This document shows positions 1 to 8,332 of a stretch of DNA of 64,000 nucleotides, in pieces. This DNA comes from Rhizobiaceae bacterium MnEN-MB40S (lineage in GTDB: Bacteria; Pseudomonadota; Alphaproteobacteria; Rhizobiales; Rhizobiaceae), in the NCBI GenBank assembly GCA_024343425.1, contig BRLC01000002.1:248001-312000 (forward strand), read 5' to 3'. The position numbers and the translations under genes were made by a program. The notes beneath the pieces are model-generated. The model saw nothing but the letters and a program-made list of their open reading frames with translations. It ran no database searches and had not been told where the DNA came from. Within the stretch, counting starts at the first letter, position 1. The number at the start of each line of letters is the position of its first letter.

Positions 1-2
1 TC

Positions 3-218
3 ATCGCCTGGAACGAATACGCATTCGCGCTGATGATGACCAACCGTAACGCCCAGACGGCGCCGCCATACATTCCGTCACAGGTCGGTTCCGGGCTGCC
101 TGACTGGAGCGTCATCGCGGCCGGCGCCTTCCTGTTCCTGCTGCCGGTGGCGATATTCACCTTCCTGCTCAGAAATCATCTTCTGAGGGGCATGTCGTTC
201 GGAGCTATCCGGAAATGA
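3..218 (+). CDS. ABC sugar transporter permease, MalG/UgpE type (3' end only)
   Basis: This is the C-terminal part of an inner-membrane permease of a CUT1 carbohydrate/polyol importer; the gene begins before the window. The frame opens with IAWNEYAFALMM, the usual end of the cytoplasmic EAA region and following helix in MalG-like proteins (W-N-E/D-Y/F-x-x-A). A last hydrophobic helix and the typical ending FLLRNHLLRGMSFGAIRK follow. The stop overlaps the next start (ATGA at 215-218), so translation is probably coupled to the small membrane protein and the two ATPases downstream. Substrate is not readable from this fragment; the neighbouring dehydratase and epimerase genes suggest a sugar acid or polyol (inference). 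Confidence 0.85.
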   Translation: MAWNEYAFALMMTNRNAQTAPPYIPSQVGSGLPDWSVIAAGAFLFLLPVAIFTFLLRNHLLRGMSFGAIRK

Positions 219-427
219 CCTTTCGAGAAATGAACGCAAAATGGTTCGAACCGGCGTCCCAGTGGATCATGATCTCCGGATTGATCTTCCTCTGCCAGCC
301 GTGGGTCGAAGTCCTGCACCGGTACGGATTGTCCATCACGATCCTGGGCCTGATCGGCTTTCTCGTGACATCGCACATTCCGCCGGAACCCGAAATCGAG
401 GACGACGAAGAGGAAGAACTCATCTGA
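215..427 (+). CDS. 70-residue acidic-tailed membrane protein in an ABC operon
   Basis: A small protein of unknown biochemical role with two hydrophobic segments (about residues 15-30 and 38-53). A strongly acidic C-terminal tail (EIEDDEEEELI) should lie on one side of the inner membrane. It overlaps the permease stop by four bases and the ATPase start by one base (TGATG), so it is clearly a translated operon member. Some alphaproteobacterial CUT1 systems with two ATPases, such as the GlpSTPQV glycerol importer, also carry a small membrane protein; an accessory role in that kind of transporter is inferred by analogy, not from recognisable homology. Confidence 0.75.
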   Translation: MTFREMNAKWFEPASQWIMISGLIFLCQPWVEVLHRYGLSITILGLIGFLVTSHIPPEPEIEDDEEEELI

Positions 428-1518
428 TGGCGCAGATCAAGCTTCAGAATGTCCAGAAGTTCTTCGGCGCCGTGCAGGTGCTGAGGGACATCAACCTTGA
501 GATCGCGGACGGCGAGTTCGTGGTCATGCTCGGCCAGTCCGGCTGCGGAAAGACGACGACCCTGCGCGCGATCGCAGGTCTGGAAACCGTCTCGTCGGGC
601 ACGATCACGATCGACGGACGCGAAGTCCAGGATCTCAAGGCGGCGGACCGGGACATAGCTTTCGTCTTTCAGTCGTTCTCGCTCTATCCTCACATGACGG
701 TTTACGAGAACATCGCATTTCCTTTGCGTGCGGTCAGGATTCCACAGTCCGACCGCGACAAGGAAGTGAAAGAGGTTGCGAAAGTTCTTGGCATCGAGCG
801 CCTTTTGTCGAAACGGCCGTCGGCCCTTTCAGGTGGAGACATGCAGCGGGTAGCAATCGGCCGGGCGCTCGTCCGCCGACCGAAAGCGCTTCTGATGGAC
901 GAACCCATCGGCGCTCTCGACGCCAAGTTGCGCGAGCAGATGCGCGCGGAGATCAAGCGGCTGCACATTGCCCGCAATTCCACCAGCGTCTACGTGACCC
1001 ATGACCAGGTCGAAGCAATGTCGCTCGCAGACCGGATCGTCGTGATGCATGACGGCGTGCTGCAGCAGGTCGATTCGCCCGAGCAGGTATACCTGCACCC
1101 GGCCAATCTTTTCGTGGCGCAATTCGTGGGATCACCCGTGATGAACATCACCGATGTATCGGTCGAGGGCTCCGGAACAGACGCTCTGCTCCGCATCGGC
1201 AAATCGGAAGGCTTTCGCGTTCCCTCCGCGGTGGTCTCTCATTTGAACGGAGCGCCCGCGAAACTCGGCATCCGACCGGAAGCAATCATCCTGTCGCACA
1301 ATGGCGGAGAAGGTTTCGTTGAGACCGAGACGACCAATGTCGAGCCGCTCGGCAGCCATGACATCGTCGACATCAGAATTGGCGACGAAACGCTGCGCGC
1401 GCGATGCGAGTCAGGTTTCGCCCGCGGCGAAGGCGAGCGGATGTGGGTTTCACTGGATCATCATCGAGCGCATTTCTTCGACGCCGGCAATGGTCAGTCA
1501 CTGAGAAAGGAAGTCTGA
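427..1518 (+). CDS. ABC transporter ATPase 1, MalK/UgpC-like
   Basis: Cytoplasmic ATPase of the CUT1 importer, 363 residues, the normal MalK length. Walker A is GQSGCGKTT, the signature is LSGGDMQR, Walker B is ALLMDEP with the D-loop GALD, and the switch histidine is in YVTHDQ. About 120 residues after the nucleotide-binding domain form a TOBE-like regulatory region. An open frame continues upstream to 241, but ATG 427 is chosen because it overlaps the preceding stop (TGATG) and begins with the family N-terminus (MAQIKLQNVQKFFG). A second complete ATPase follows at once, so the transporter probably uses an ATPase heterodimer. Substrate unknown. Confidence 0.93.
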   Translation: MAQIKLQNVQKFFGAVQVLRDINLEIADGEFVVMLGQSGCGKTTTLRAIAGLETVSSGTITIDGREVQDLKAADRDIAFVFQSFSLYPHMTVYENIAFPLRAVRIPQSDRDKEVKEVAKVLGIERLLSKRPSALSGGDMQRVAIGRALVRRPKALLMDEPIGALDAKLREQMRAEIKRLHIARNSTSVYVTHDQVEAMSLADRIVVMHDGVLQQVDSPEQVYLHPANLFVAQFVGSPVMNITDVSVEGSGTDALLRIGKSEGFRVPSAVVSHLNGAPAKLGIRPEAIILSHNGGEGFVETETTNVEPLGSHDIVDIRIGDETLRARCESGFARGEGERMWVSLDHHRAHFFDAGNGQSLRKEV

Positions 1519-2579
1519 TGGCGCGGGTCGAACTCGAAAATGTTTCAAAACGTTTCGGCGGCACCCGCGCGCTGAAGGAATTGAGCCTCACGGTCGAGGA
1601 CGGCGAGTTCTTCGTCCTGCTCGGCCGCACCGGCGCCGGCAAGACGACGGCGCTCAGGGTCATCGCGGGGCTGGAGAAACCGGACTCCGGCCGGGTGATC
1701 ATTGGCGATGCCGATGTGGTGGGCAAGACCGCAGCGGAGCGCGACGTTGCGCTCGTCCTTCAGCAATATTCCCTCTATCCCCGACTGTCGGTGCGCGGAA
1801 ACCTGGAATTTCCATTGCGGCCGAAAGTCCGGAAGATGAAGGATGACGAAATTGCGCGGCGCGTGGAACGCGCGGCCAATACGCTACAGATAACCCATCT
1901 GCTTGATCGCAAGGTCGAGCGGCTGTCCGGCGGCGAGATGCAGCGCGTCTCCATCGGACGCGCCATCGTTCGAGATCCGCGCGTGTTTCTGATGGACGAA
2001 CCTCTTTCCGCCCTGGACGCGAAATTGCGCGAGTCGTTGCGGGTCGAGTTGAAGAAGCTCCACCAGGACCTCGGAGCCACGTTCCTGTTCGTTACCCACG
2101 ATCAGGTCGAGGCAATGTCGATGGGCGACAAGATCGGCGTGCTCAGAAGCGGCCGACTGGTTCAGGTCGGCTCTCCTTCCGACATCTACGAACGCCCCCG
2201 CAACACCTTCGTCGCGCGCTCTGTCGGATCTCCGCCAATGAACCTCATCGAAGGACGCTTTTCGGATGGCAAGGCGGAAGTGAATGGTTTCAGCCTGCCA
2301 GTCGCTTCCTCCGCAAGCGCCGGTCCAACGGTGACATTCGGCGTCAGACCAGAAAATCTCGTACTGGAATCGGGAGCTCCGGCCGAAGCGAAGATATTCG
2401 ACATTGAGGACCAGGGCGTCGTAAAGATCCTCACGCTCGACATGGGCGAGACGCGACTTCACGCAACCGTACCCGCCGGGTTGCATATACAGCGGGATGA
2501 AACGGTCCGCTTTGGCTGGAAGCCGGATCGCGTGCTGACCTTCGATACAGAGACGGGCCAGAATCTGGCCGTCGCGTAG
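1518..2579 (+). CDS. ABC transporter ATPase 2, MalK/UgpC-like
   Basis: Second ATPase of the same importer, 353 residues, start overlapping the previous stop by one base. Walker A is GRTGAGKTT, signature LSGGEMQR, Walker B VFLMDEP, D-loop SALD, switch histidine in FVTHDQ. All catalytic motifs are intact in both paralogues, so neither looks like a degenerate partner. The C-terminal portion resembles TOBE/OB folds. The stop codon ends at 2579 and the convergent dehydrogenase stop begins at 2580, so the two operons abut tail to tail with no spacer or obvious terminator. Confidence 0.93.
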   Translation: MARVELENVSKRFGGTRALKELSLTVEDGEFFVLLGRTGAGKTTALRVIAGLEKPDSGRVIIGDADVVGKTAAERDVALVLQQYSLYPRLSVRGNLEFPLRPKVRKMKDDEIARRVERAANTLQITHLLDRKVERLSGGEMQRVSIGRAIVRDPRVFLMDEPLSALDAKLRESLRVELKKLHQDLGATFLFVTHDQVEAMSMGDKIGVLRSGRLVQVGSPSDIYERPRNTFVARSVGSPPMNLIEGRFSDGKAEVNGFSLPVASSASAGPTVTFGVRPENLVLESGAPAEAKIFDIEDQGVVKILTLDMGETRLHATVPAGLHIQRDETVRFGWKPDRVLTFDTETGQNLAVA

Positions 2580-3557
2580 TCAGGCGAAGCGTTCGCGATA
2601 TCGTTCAACAGCGTCCGGATTGACGAGTTGAACAGGCAACTCGCCTTCGGCGATGAGCCGTGCTTCAGTCACCACGCCCTCACCCATGCGTAGCATGCTC
2701 TCTTCCGTGATTCCGGCCATATGCGGCGTGAGAACCACGTTCGGAAGATCGAAAAACGCATGTCCAGGCGGCAGTGGCTGCGTGTCGAAGACGTCAATTG
2801 CCGCACCTCCGAGATGTCCACTCCCCAGAGCCTTTAGAAGCGCCTCCTCGACCACAACCGGACCGCGGGCGACGTTGATCAGGATTGCGCCCCGCCGCAT
2901 CGACTGAAGCGCGCGCGCGTCGATCAGCCCTCTGGTCGCATCGGTCAGCGGACAGCACAGGACCAGCACATCGGACGTTTCCAAAAGTTCGGAAAACGAC
3001 ACAGCCTGCACCTCGTCCGGAATGCCGTCCGGCCGGCGCGTGTGGCTGATCACTTTCATAGAGAAACCATTGTGCGCGATGCGGGCGATTTGCCTCCCGA
3101 CATTCCCCATACCGAGGACGCCTATTGTCTTTCCCGACAATTCACGTCCACCGTCCGCATGTGAGCGCCCTGCCGACCACCCGTTGTCGCAAAGGTCGCG
3201 ATTGACCTCCGGATAGCGCCTGAGGAGCGCGAGCGCCGACCAGATGGCGTGTTCGGCGACCGTGACGGCGTTGGCGCCCGGCACATTTGCAACCAGCACG
3301 CCCGCCCGGGTTGCGATATCGACAGGGATCATGTCGAGGCCGGCCCCGTGGCGCACGAGCGCGCGCAGCGCTTTTTCCCTTTCGATTACGCTTGGTGGTA
3401 TCGGCGCCCTGACGACGATCAGTTCGGCGCCCCCGCTTTCGGCGAGAATGGCATCCGGCGTCGGCGCGCTTGCCACCTTGTAGTCGCCAAGCGCCGAAAG
3501 GGCTTCGGTCACCTGCGGGTGCAGAGGGTGCGTGGAAAAAATCGATAGCGCGGGCAT
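2580..3557 (-). CDS. D-2-hydroxyacid dehydrogenase, NAD(P)-dependent
   Basis: Oxidises or reduces a D-2-hydroxyacid/2-oxoacid pair with NAD(P); cytoplasmic. The 325 residues have the two-domain layout of the phosphoglycerate/glyoxylate dehydrogenase family. The Rossmann motif is GVLGMGNVGRQIA, the substrate arginine is in NVARGPVV, and the catalytic histidine is in TPHMAG. The acidic partner region reads DVFDTQP where DVFxxEP is usual, a conservative variation. It is first from the right in a leftward run with GntR, MLE-family and epimerase genes, which suggests a step in sugar-acid catabolism. Exact substrate not determinable. Confidence 0.88.
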   Translation of the reverse strand: MPALSIFSTHPLHPQVTEALSALGDYKVASAPTPDAILAESGGAELIVVRAPIPPSVIEREKALRALVRHGAGLDMIPVDIATRAGVLVANVPGANAVTVAEHAIWSALALLRRYPEVNRDLCDNGWSAGRSHADGGRELSGKTIGVLGMGNVGRQIARIAHNGFSMKVISHTRRPDGIPDEVQAVSFSELLETSDVLVLCCPLTDATRGLIDARALQSMRRGAILINVARGPVVVEEALLKALGSGHLGGAAIDVFDTQPLPPGHAFFDLPNVVLTPHMAGITEESMLRMGEGVVTEARLIAEGELPVQLVNPDAVERYRERFA

Positions 3558-3558
3558 A

Positions 3559-4251
3559 TCAGGAGCCGGGCGCGTGCGGTTCCAGCAGCTCGGTCCAGTA
3601 GCTCATGACGCCCCGCAGATGCGACACCATAAGGGCGGACGTCAGAGCCGCGTCCCGTTTCACAAGAGCCTCGTAGATCTGCTTGTGTTCTTCATGCGAT
3701 TTGCGATTGCGATCAGGATCGCGAAAATACACCTCAAGCCTTTGCCGACCAAGTTCATAGAATGACGTGCAGATGCTCAGAAAAAGCGTGTTTTGCGTGG
3801 CGCGAACGATCTGGAGGTGAAACTCCTGGTCGAGCGCATCGATACCCTCCCCGGCCGCGATCCGTTGCTCGGACCGCTCCAGCACATCCTGCAAACGCTC
3901 GAAATCCTCCTCTGTGGCGCGAACCGCCGCCAGTTCCGCGGCCTTGATCTCGTGGATCTTTCGAACTTCTACTGCTTCATAAATCTGTCGATTCTCGAGC
4001 GGAATGCCGGCGCGCGCAAAAAACGCCATCGCCTCGAAGCCGGACTTGTCGGTATTGACGTAAATGCCGGACTTGGCGCGGCGTTCGATCACCTGCATTG
4101 ATTCCAGGATCGCCAGCGCTTCGCGGACCTGGCCGCGGCTGACCGAGAAATGTTCCGCCAGATCTCTCTCGGAAGGAGCCTTGCCGCCATTGGCGCGCGC
4201 ACTGTCCAGAAGGTGGGCGGCTATCGCCGGAAGGATTTCCTGTCCCTGCAT
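3559..4251 (-). CDS. GntR-family regulator, FadR/FCD subfamily
   Basis: Transcriptional regulator of 230 residues: winged helix-turn-helix at about 10-70 (PSERDLAEHFSVSRGQVREAL) and an all-helical FCD effector domain at about 85-215. The FCD metal-ligand pattern is present: Asp/His in DQEFHLQI and later histidines in EEHKQIY and SHLRG. ATG 4251 is chosen over an in-frame extension to 4335 because homologues begin just before the HTH. It lies one base from the dehydrogenase start and 10 bases after the MLE gene. It probably controls the surrounding catabolic genes through the two TGGT-N3-ACCA palindromes at 6395 and 6540 (inference). Confidence 0.92.
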   Translation of the reverse strand: MQGQEILPAIAAHLLDSARANGGKAPSERDLAEHFSVSRGQVREALAILESMQVIERRAKSGIYVNTDKSGFEAMAFFARAGIPLENRQIYEAVEVRKIHEIKAAELAAVRATEEDFERLQDVLERSEQRIAAGEGIDALDQEFHLQIVRATQNTLFLSICTSFYELGRQRLEVYFRDPDRNRKSHEEHKQIYEALVKRDAALTSALMVSHLRGVMSYWTELLEPHAPGS

Positions 4252-4261
4252 ATTCACTCCA

Positions 4262-5428
4262 TCAGCAGACCGTAAATCTGGAGACGACGTCCTCGTCGAT
4301 CTCAAGGCCAAGGCCAGGCCTGTCGGGAACCGCAATCGTTCCGTCCTTGACTACCACCTTTTCCCGGGAGAGATCGTGAATCATCGGATTCGCACCCAGT
4401 GAGAACTCCACTATAAACCCTGATGGCGCGGCTGCGACAACGTGCAGTCCCGCAAAAAATGCAGGCGCGCCAGCCCATAAATGCGGCGCCAGCCGTAAAT
4501 TGAAGGCGGAAGCCAGCGTCGCGATGCGCATCGCTTCGGTAATCCCGCCGCAAAATGCGGGATCCGGCTGGAGAATATCGACCCCACGCGAGACGATCAG
4601 ATCCCTGAAATCGAAACGCGTGCACTCCGATTCACCAAGCGCCACCGGAATGTGGGTAGTGGCGCGAAATTCCGAGACGCCCAAACGGTCGTCTCCGGTG
4701 ATCGGCTCCTCGAACCAGGCGAGATCACAGTCGGCGACCATATTGGCGAACCGTTTGGCCTCAGCGACGGTATAGGTTCCGTGGGCGTCCACCATCAGGT
4801 CTATTGCTGGTCCGATCGCCTTGCGGGCGGCCTGAACGCGCTCTGCCGAGACATATGGCGCCCCGTCCATCGAGCCCACCCGCATCTTGACCGCGCCAAA
4901 CCCGCCGGAATCGATGTAGCTTTTCAGCTGATCGCCTATGCCGTCGGCGTCGGCCCAACCTCCTGAAGCATAGGCCGGCAGCCTTTCCGCGGATCGGCCG
5001 CCAAGCAGAGACCAGACCGGCGCTCCAAGCGCTTTGCCGCGAATATCCCACAGGGCGATATCGATGGCGCTGATGGCCGCCACCGTCAGTCCGCGACGGG
5101 ACAACTCAGGCATCACATGCCCTCTGGCGGCGGCGCTTTCGCACCGACTGCCGTTGTAGAGGCTCTCCCAGATTGGTGTAATGTCGGACGCATCACGGCC
5201 GATGAGAACCGGGGCATATTCCTCGTTGATGAGGTGAACGAGCGCAGCGTACTGACCAGCGCTGCCTGCGGCGTTCTTGCCTTCGCCCCAGCCGACGACG
5301 CCATCTTCGGTTTCTATCCTGATGATGGCGGCGTCGAATGTCTGCAGACGACCGAAGTCACTGACATGCTGACGAGATTTCTCGATCGGTATCCGCACCC
5401 ACCGAGCATTGACCGATTTTATCCGCAT
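4262..5428 (-). CDS. Enolase-superfamily dehydratase (mandelate racemase/muconate lactonizing type)
   Basis: Likely an acid-sugar dehydratase or racemase of 388 residues. The N-terminal capping domain runs to about 130 and the barrel follows. The KxR base motif is in GAVKMRVG, the metal ligands are Asp in VDAHGTY, Glu in WFEEP and Glu in GESE, and the C-terminal catalytic histidine is in APHLWAG. Lys on strand 2 plus His on strand 7 suits abstraction of a proton alpha to a carboxylate followed by dehydration. Neighbouring epimerases and 2-hydroxyacid dehydrogenase support a sugar-acid route. The precise subgroup needs comparison with characterised dehydratases. Confidence 0.9.
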   Translation of the reverse strand: MRIKSVNARWVRIPIEKSRQHVSDFGRLQTFDAAIIRIETEDGVVGWGEGKNAAGSAGQYAALVHLINEEYAPVLIGRDASDITPIWESLYNGSRCESAAARGHVMPELSRRGLTVAAISAIDIALWDIRGKALGAPVWSLLGGRSAERLPAYASGGWADADGIGDQLKSYIDSGGFGAVKMRVGSMDGAPYVSAERVQAARKAIGPAIDLMVDAHGTYTVAEAKRFANMVADCDLAWFEEPITGDDRLGVSEFRATTHIPVALGESECTRFDFRDLIVSRGVDILQPDPAFCGGITEAMRIATLASAFNLRLAPHLWAGAPAFFAGLHVVAAAPSGFIVEFSLGANPMIHDLSREKVVVKDGTIAVPDRPGLGLEIDEDVVSRFTVC

Positions 5429-5456
5429 CGCATCTCCTTCAGCCGTCTGTATTCGC

Positions 5457-6344
5457 TCACTTCATCAGCGGGAGCAGTGTTTCAGCGGTGATCCGCATCT
5501 GATCCGCGTAGAATTTCTCGGTGAGAAGCGAGGAGCCGTGGTCCTGAATGAACTTCAGTTGCTCCGGTGAAATATCGACCGGATCGGTCTCGACCATATC
5601 GGGGTACATCGTCGCCGGCGTCCGATCGACCGGGGCGACGAACTCGTTGGTGAGAGCGCCGTCATAGCCAATTTCCTTGAGAGTCCCCACGATCTTCGGC
5701 CAGTCGAGGTGACCCAGACCTGCAGCGAAGCGATTGTTGTCGGCCACATGGAAATCGAACAGCCTGTCTCCGGCCAGGCGGATCGCATCGTAAATGTCGT
5801 TCTCTTCGATATTGAGATGGAAGGCGTCGAGACAGACGCCGCATTCCGGGCTAACCGCATCGGCGAGCGCCAAGGCCTGTGCGCAGCGGTTGAAGACATA
5901 GGTCTCGAAACGGTTCAGCGGTTCGATCGCTATCTTGACGCCTTTTTTCTGGGAATGCTCGAAACATTCCTTCGTCGCATCGACCAGCCAGTTCCACTCC
6001 TCCTCGGGAGTGCCATCGGGCACGACCTTGCCAACGGTCGCCGGCACGAGCGTTATGATCTCGCCATCCAGCTCCGAGACCATGGTGATGACCGACTTCA
6101 CGTAGTCCACAGATTTCGCGCGCTGCCCCTCGTCTTTAGCCGCCAGGTTGCGTTCACCCAGCATCAGGGTCACCGCTCCCCAGCAGCGCATGCCGGTATC
6201 CTTGAGCAGAGCGCGCGTTTCCTTGACGTCATACTGTTCAGGCTCACCGGAAATCTCGATGGATTCGTAGCCATACTGCTTGATGCGGCGCACCGTCGTC
6301 TCCAATGGTTCCGCGCGCATCCAGTTGTGTGTCGACAGATGCAT
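5457..6344 (-). CDS. Sugar phosphate isomerase/epimerase family protein (TIM barrel) A
   Basis: A 295-residue xylose-isomerase-like TIM-barrel protein, probably a metal-dependent sugar epimerase or isomerase. Likely metal ligands are Glu in AIEPLNRFETY, Asp/His in CLDAFHLN, His in FHVADNNR and Glu in TNEFV. An in-frame extension reaches 6392, but ATG 6344 has a strong ribosome site (GGGAGGAG) four bases upstream and opens with MHLSTHNWMR, so it is preferred. It is the leading gene of the leftward operon and faces paralogue B across a 231-base intergenic region with two operators. Confidence 0.87.
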   Translation of the reverse strand: MHLSTHNWMRAEPLETTVRRIKQYGYESIEISGEPEQYDVKETRALLKDTGMRCWGAVTLMLGERNLAAKDEGQRAKSVDYVKSVITMVSELDGEIITLVPATVGKVVPDGTPEEEWNWLVDATKECFEHSQKKGVKIAIEPLNRFETYVFNRCAQALALADAVSPECGVCLDAFHLNIEENDIYDAIRLAGDRLFDFHVADNNRFAAGLGHLDWPKIVGTLKEIGYDGALTNEFVAPVDRTPATMYPDMVETDPVDISPEQLKFIQDHGSSLLTEKFYADQMRITAETLLPLMK

Positions 6345-6394
6345 TAATCTCCTCCCGCACCGTGTGCTGTTTAAAATCATTCCACAAAACAAAT

Positions 6395-6409
6395 TCTGGT
6401 TAGACCAGA
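6395..6409. promoter_or_regulatory. Palindromic operator TCTGGT-TAG-ACCAGA (probable GntR site 1)
   Basis: A perfect 6+3+6 inverted repeat 51 bases upstream of the leftward epimerase start. Its core TGGT-N3-ACCA matches the general form of FCD-type GntR operators, and the same core recurs at 6540-6550. The regulator encoded at 3559-4251 is the obvious candidate ligand (inference). Confidence 0.65.
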
Positions 6410-6539
6410 TTGCTGCAGTTCAGACAAGTGGTCAAGTGACATAACATCGCAGAAGGCCTTCAATTCCACACGTATCAGCTGTTTACCAGTGAGCTCAGCA
6501 AGTTATCCGTTTTCGCGACTGGCGAAGCTCAACCCGATC

Positions 6540-6550
6540 TGGTATTACCA
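6540..6550. promoter_or_regulatory. Palindromic operator TGGT-ATT-ACCA (probable GntR site 2)
   Basis: A perfect 4+3+4 inverted repeat with the same half-sites as the 6395 palindrome, 25 bases before the TTG start of the rightward epimerase and directly before its ribosome site. It could block transcription or initiation there. One site per divergent transcript fits a local autoregulating GntR protein. Confidence 0.6.
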
Positions 6551-6575
6551 ATAATCGAACGGGAGGGTCAGGTTC

Positions 6576-7433
6576 TTGAAAATCGGAATGTGTATGTTTC
6601 TCTGGACGACGCGTGTCGGGCCGGAGCATGAAACCCTGCTGGAGGACATTCGAGAAACAGGGTTCAACGGAGTCGAAATACCCGTTTTCGAAGGCAGTCC
6701 GGCAGACTACGAGAAACTTGGAAAAATGCTCGACGGCCTGGAACTGGAGCGAACGGCCGTCAGCGCTATCGGCGATCCGCGGTTCGACCTGATCTCGCCT
6801 TCGAAGGCCGTGCGAACCGCGGCTGTCGATCACATGCGTTGGGTTCTGGATTGCACGTCCGCCCTGGGCGCCAACACGGTGTCCGGACCGCTGCATTCCG
6901 TTCTTGGTCAGTTTTCCGGCGCAGGCCCCACGTCGGATGAAATTGCACGCGCGGTCGAAAGCCAGAAGCTGGTGGCGGAGCACGCCGCGAAGGTCGGGGT
7001 AACGGTTGGGCTGGAGGCGCTGAACCGCTTCGAATGCTACCTGGTCAACACGATGGACGATCTGTGCTCGTTCCTGCACATGGTCGATCATCCCAACATC
7101 AAGGCCATGTACGACACGTTCCACGCCAATATCGAGGAGAAGGACCCGATCGGCGCGCTGACGCGCAACGCCGCAGACGTCGTGCACATCCATATCTCCG
7201 AAAACGACAGGGGCGTTCCCGGGAAAGGCAATATTCCCTGGCCGGAGACTTTTTCCGCCATCAATGCGATCGGTTACGATTCATGGCTGACGATCGAGGC
7301 TTTCGGCCGGGGGCTCGCAGACCTTGCCGCAGCGACCAAGGTATGGCGCGACCTCGCCGACAGCCCCGAGCAGGTCTACCGGGACGGATACAGGCACATC
7401 GTGGACGGGATGAGCCTGGCGAGACAGTCCTGA
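6576..7433 (+). CDS. Sugar phosphate isomerase/epimerase family protein (TIM barrel) B
   Basis: A 285-residue relative of D-tagatose/D-psicose 3-epimerases and hydroxypyruvate isomerase. Metal-binding positions are visible as Glu in GLEALNRFE, Asp/His in YDTFHAN, His in IHISEND and Glu in TIEAFGRG; the LNRFE stretch is characteristic of ketose 3-epimerases. Translation starts at TTG 6576, with GGGAGG nine bases upstream; the next in-frame ATG would cut into the first barrel strand (KIGMCMFLWT). It is transcribed alone rightward and converges on the amidohydrolase operon 11 bases away. It shares family but not close identity with protein A. Confidence 0.88.
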   Translation: MKIGMCMFLWTTRVGPEHETLLEDIRETGFNGVEIPVFEGSPADYEKLGKMLDGLELERTAVSAIGDPRFDLISPSKAVRTAAVDHMRWVLDCTSALGANTVSGPLHSVLGQFSGAGPTSDEIARAVESQKLVAEHAAKVGVTVGLEALNRFECYLVNTMDDLCSFLHMVDHPNIKAMYDTFHANIEEKDPIGALTRNAADVVHIHISENDRGVPGKGNIPWPETFSAINAIGYDSWLTIEAFGRGLADLAAATKVWRDLADSPEQVYRDGYRHIVDGMSLARQS

Positions 7434-7444
7434 GCAGAGATCAT

Positions 7445-8332
7445 CTATGCCGGACGATAGACCCGCGCTGCGGTGTCGTGAAGGATGGACGATTTCGCAT
7501 TTTCGTCCAGCTTGTCAGCAGCAAGCCGGTAGGAATCCACCATGGTCTTGTGATCGGTCCAGAGCTTCTCTATCGGAAAATTTGAACCGAACATCAGCCG
7601 ATCGCCGCCGAAAATGTCGACCGCCCGGGAAACGATGAAATCAATCAGTTCCGGATCGTTGCGATGGATAAATGTGCCAAGGCCTGAGAGTTTTGCGAAA
7701 ACATTCGGGTGCGCCGCAAGGCGCCGCAAGCCCTCCTCCCAGGCAGCAACTGTTGCAGGCTCCGTATCCGTCAGCATTCCAACGTGGGTCAGGATGAAAT
7801 CCACATCCGGATTTTCCTCGACGAGCATCGCCCCATCGGCCATCTGCGCCGGGAACAGCTGGAGGTCGAAGGAAAGCCCGTAGTCCTTTAGAAACGCCAC
7901 GTTTTTCCTGACATTCGGCTCCAATACCTGCGTGGCCGAGACAGCAAAACGATAGTTTGGGTTTTCGTGCCAGTGAAGCTGCATGCGGACGCCACGCAAA
8001 AGGGGATATTTCGCAAGCCGGTCGATTTGCGGGCGCACGTCGTCGACCGTCATGTCCGCATAGCCTACGATCGCGTGCGGCCAGCCGGTGCGGTCCGCGG
8101 TTTCCTGCACCCAGGCAGTTTCCTTTTCGAAGTCCTCCTTCGCCCAGTTGGTCTGGACGTAAACCGCTTTCTCAATTCCTGACGCCTCCTGATCGGCCAG
8201 AAACTCCTCGATTGGATAGTCACGCCGGATTGGATCATACGGACCGAAGATGCGCGGAACCATGGGACCGATCAGCCATGGCAGATCCTGCTGACGCCAG
8301 ATGTGAAAATGAGAATCGATGATCGGCTGCAT
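7445..8332 (-). CDS. Amidohydrolase_2-family hydrolase/lactonase
   Basis: A 295-residue metal-dependent hydrolase of the amidohydrolase-2 family, related to L-fuconolactonase and 2-pyrone-4,6-dicarboxylate lactonase. It begins with the metal motif DSHFHIW; later elements are RGVRMQLHWH, LTHVG and the near-C-terminal FGSNFP aspartate-equivalent region. Start ATG 8332 shares one base with the CoxE-like stop (TGATG) and has GGAGG upstream; a longer frame to 8608 only reflects antisense overlap. As the last gene of the molybdenum-hydroxylase operon it may hydrolyse the hydroxylated (lactam or lactone) product, which is inference. Confidence 0.87.
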   Translation of the reverse strand: MQPIIDSHFHIWRQQDLPWLIGPMVPRIFGPYDPIRRDYPIEEFLADQEASGIEKAVYVQTNWAKEDFEKETAWVQETADRTGWPHAIVGYADMTVDDVRPQIDRLAKYPLLRGVRMQLHWHENPNYRFAVSATQVLEPNVRKNVAFLKDYGLSFDLQLFPAQMADGAMLVEENPDVDFILTHVGMLTDTEPATVAAWEEGLRRLAAHPNVFAKLSGLGTFIHRNDPELIDFIVSRAVDIFGGDRLMFGSNFPIEKLWTDHKTMVDSYRLAADKLDENAKSSILHDTAARVYRPA

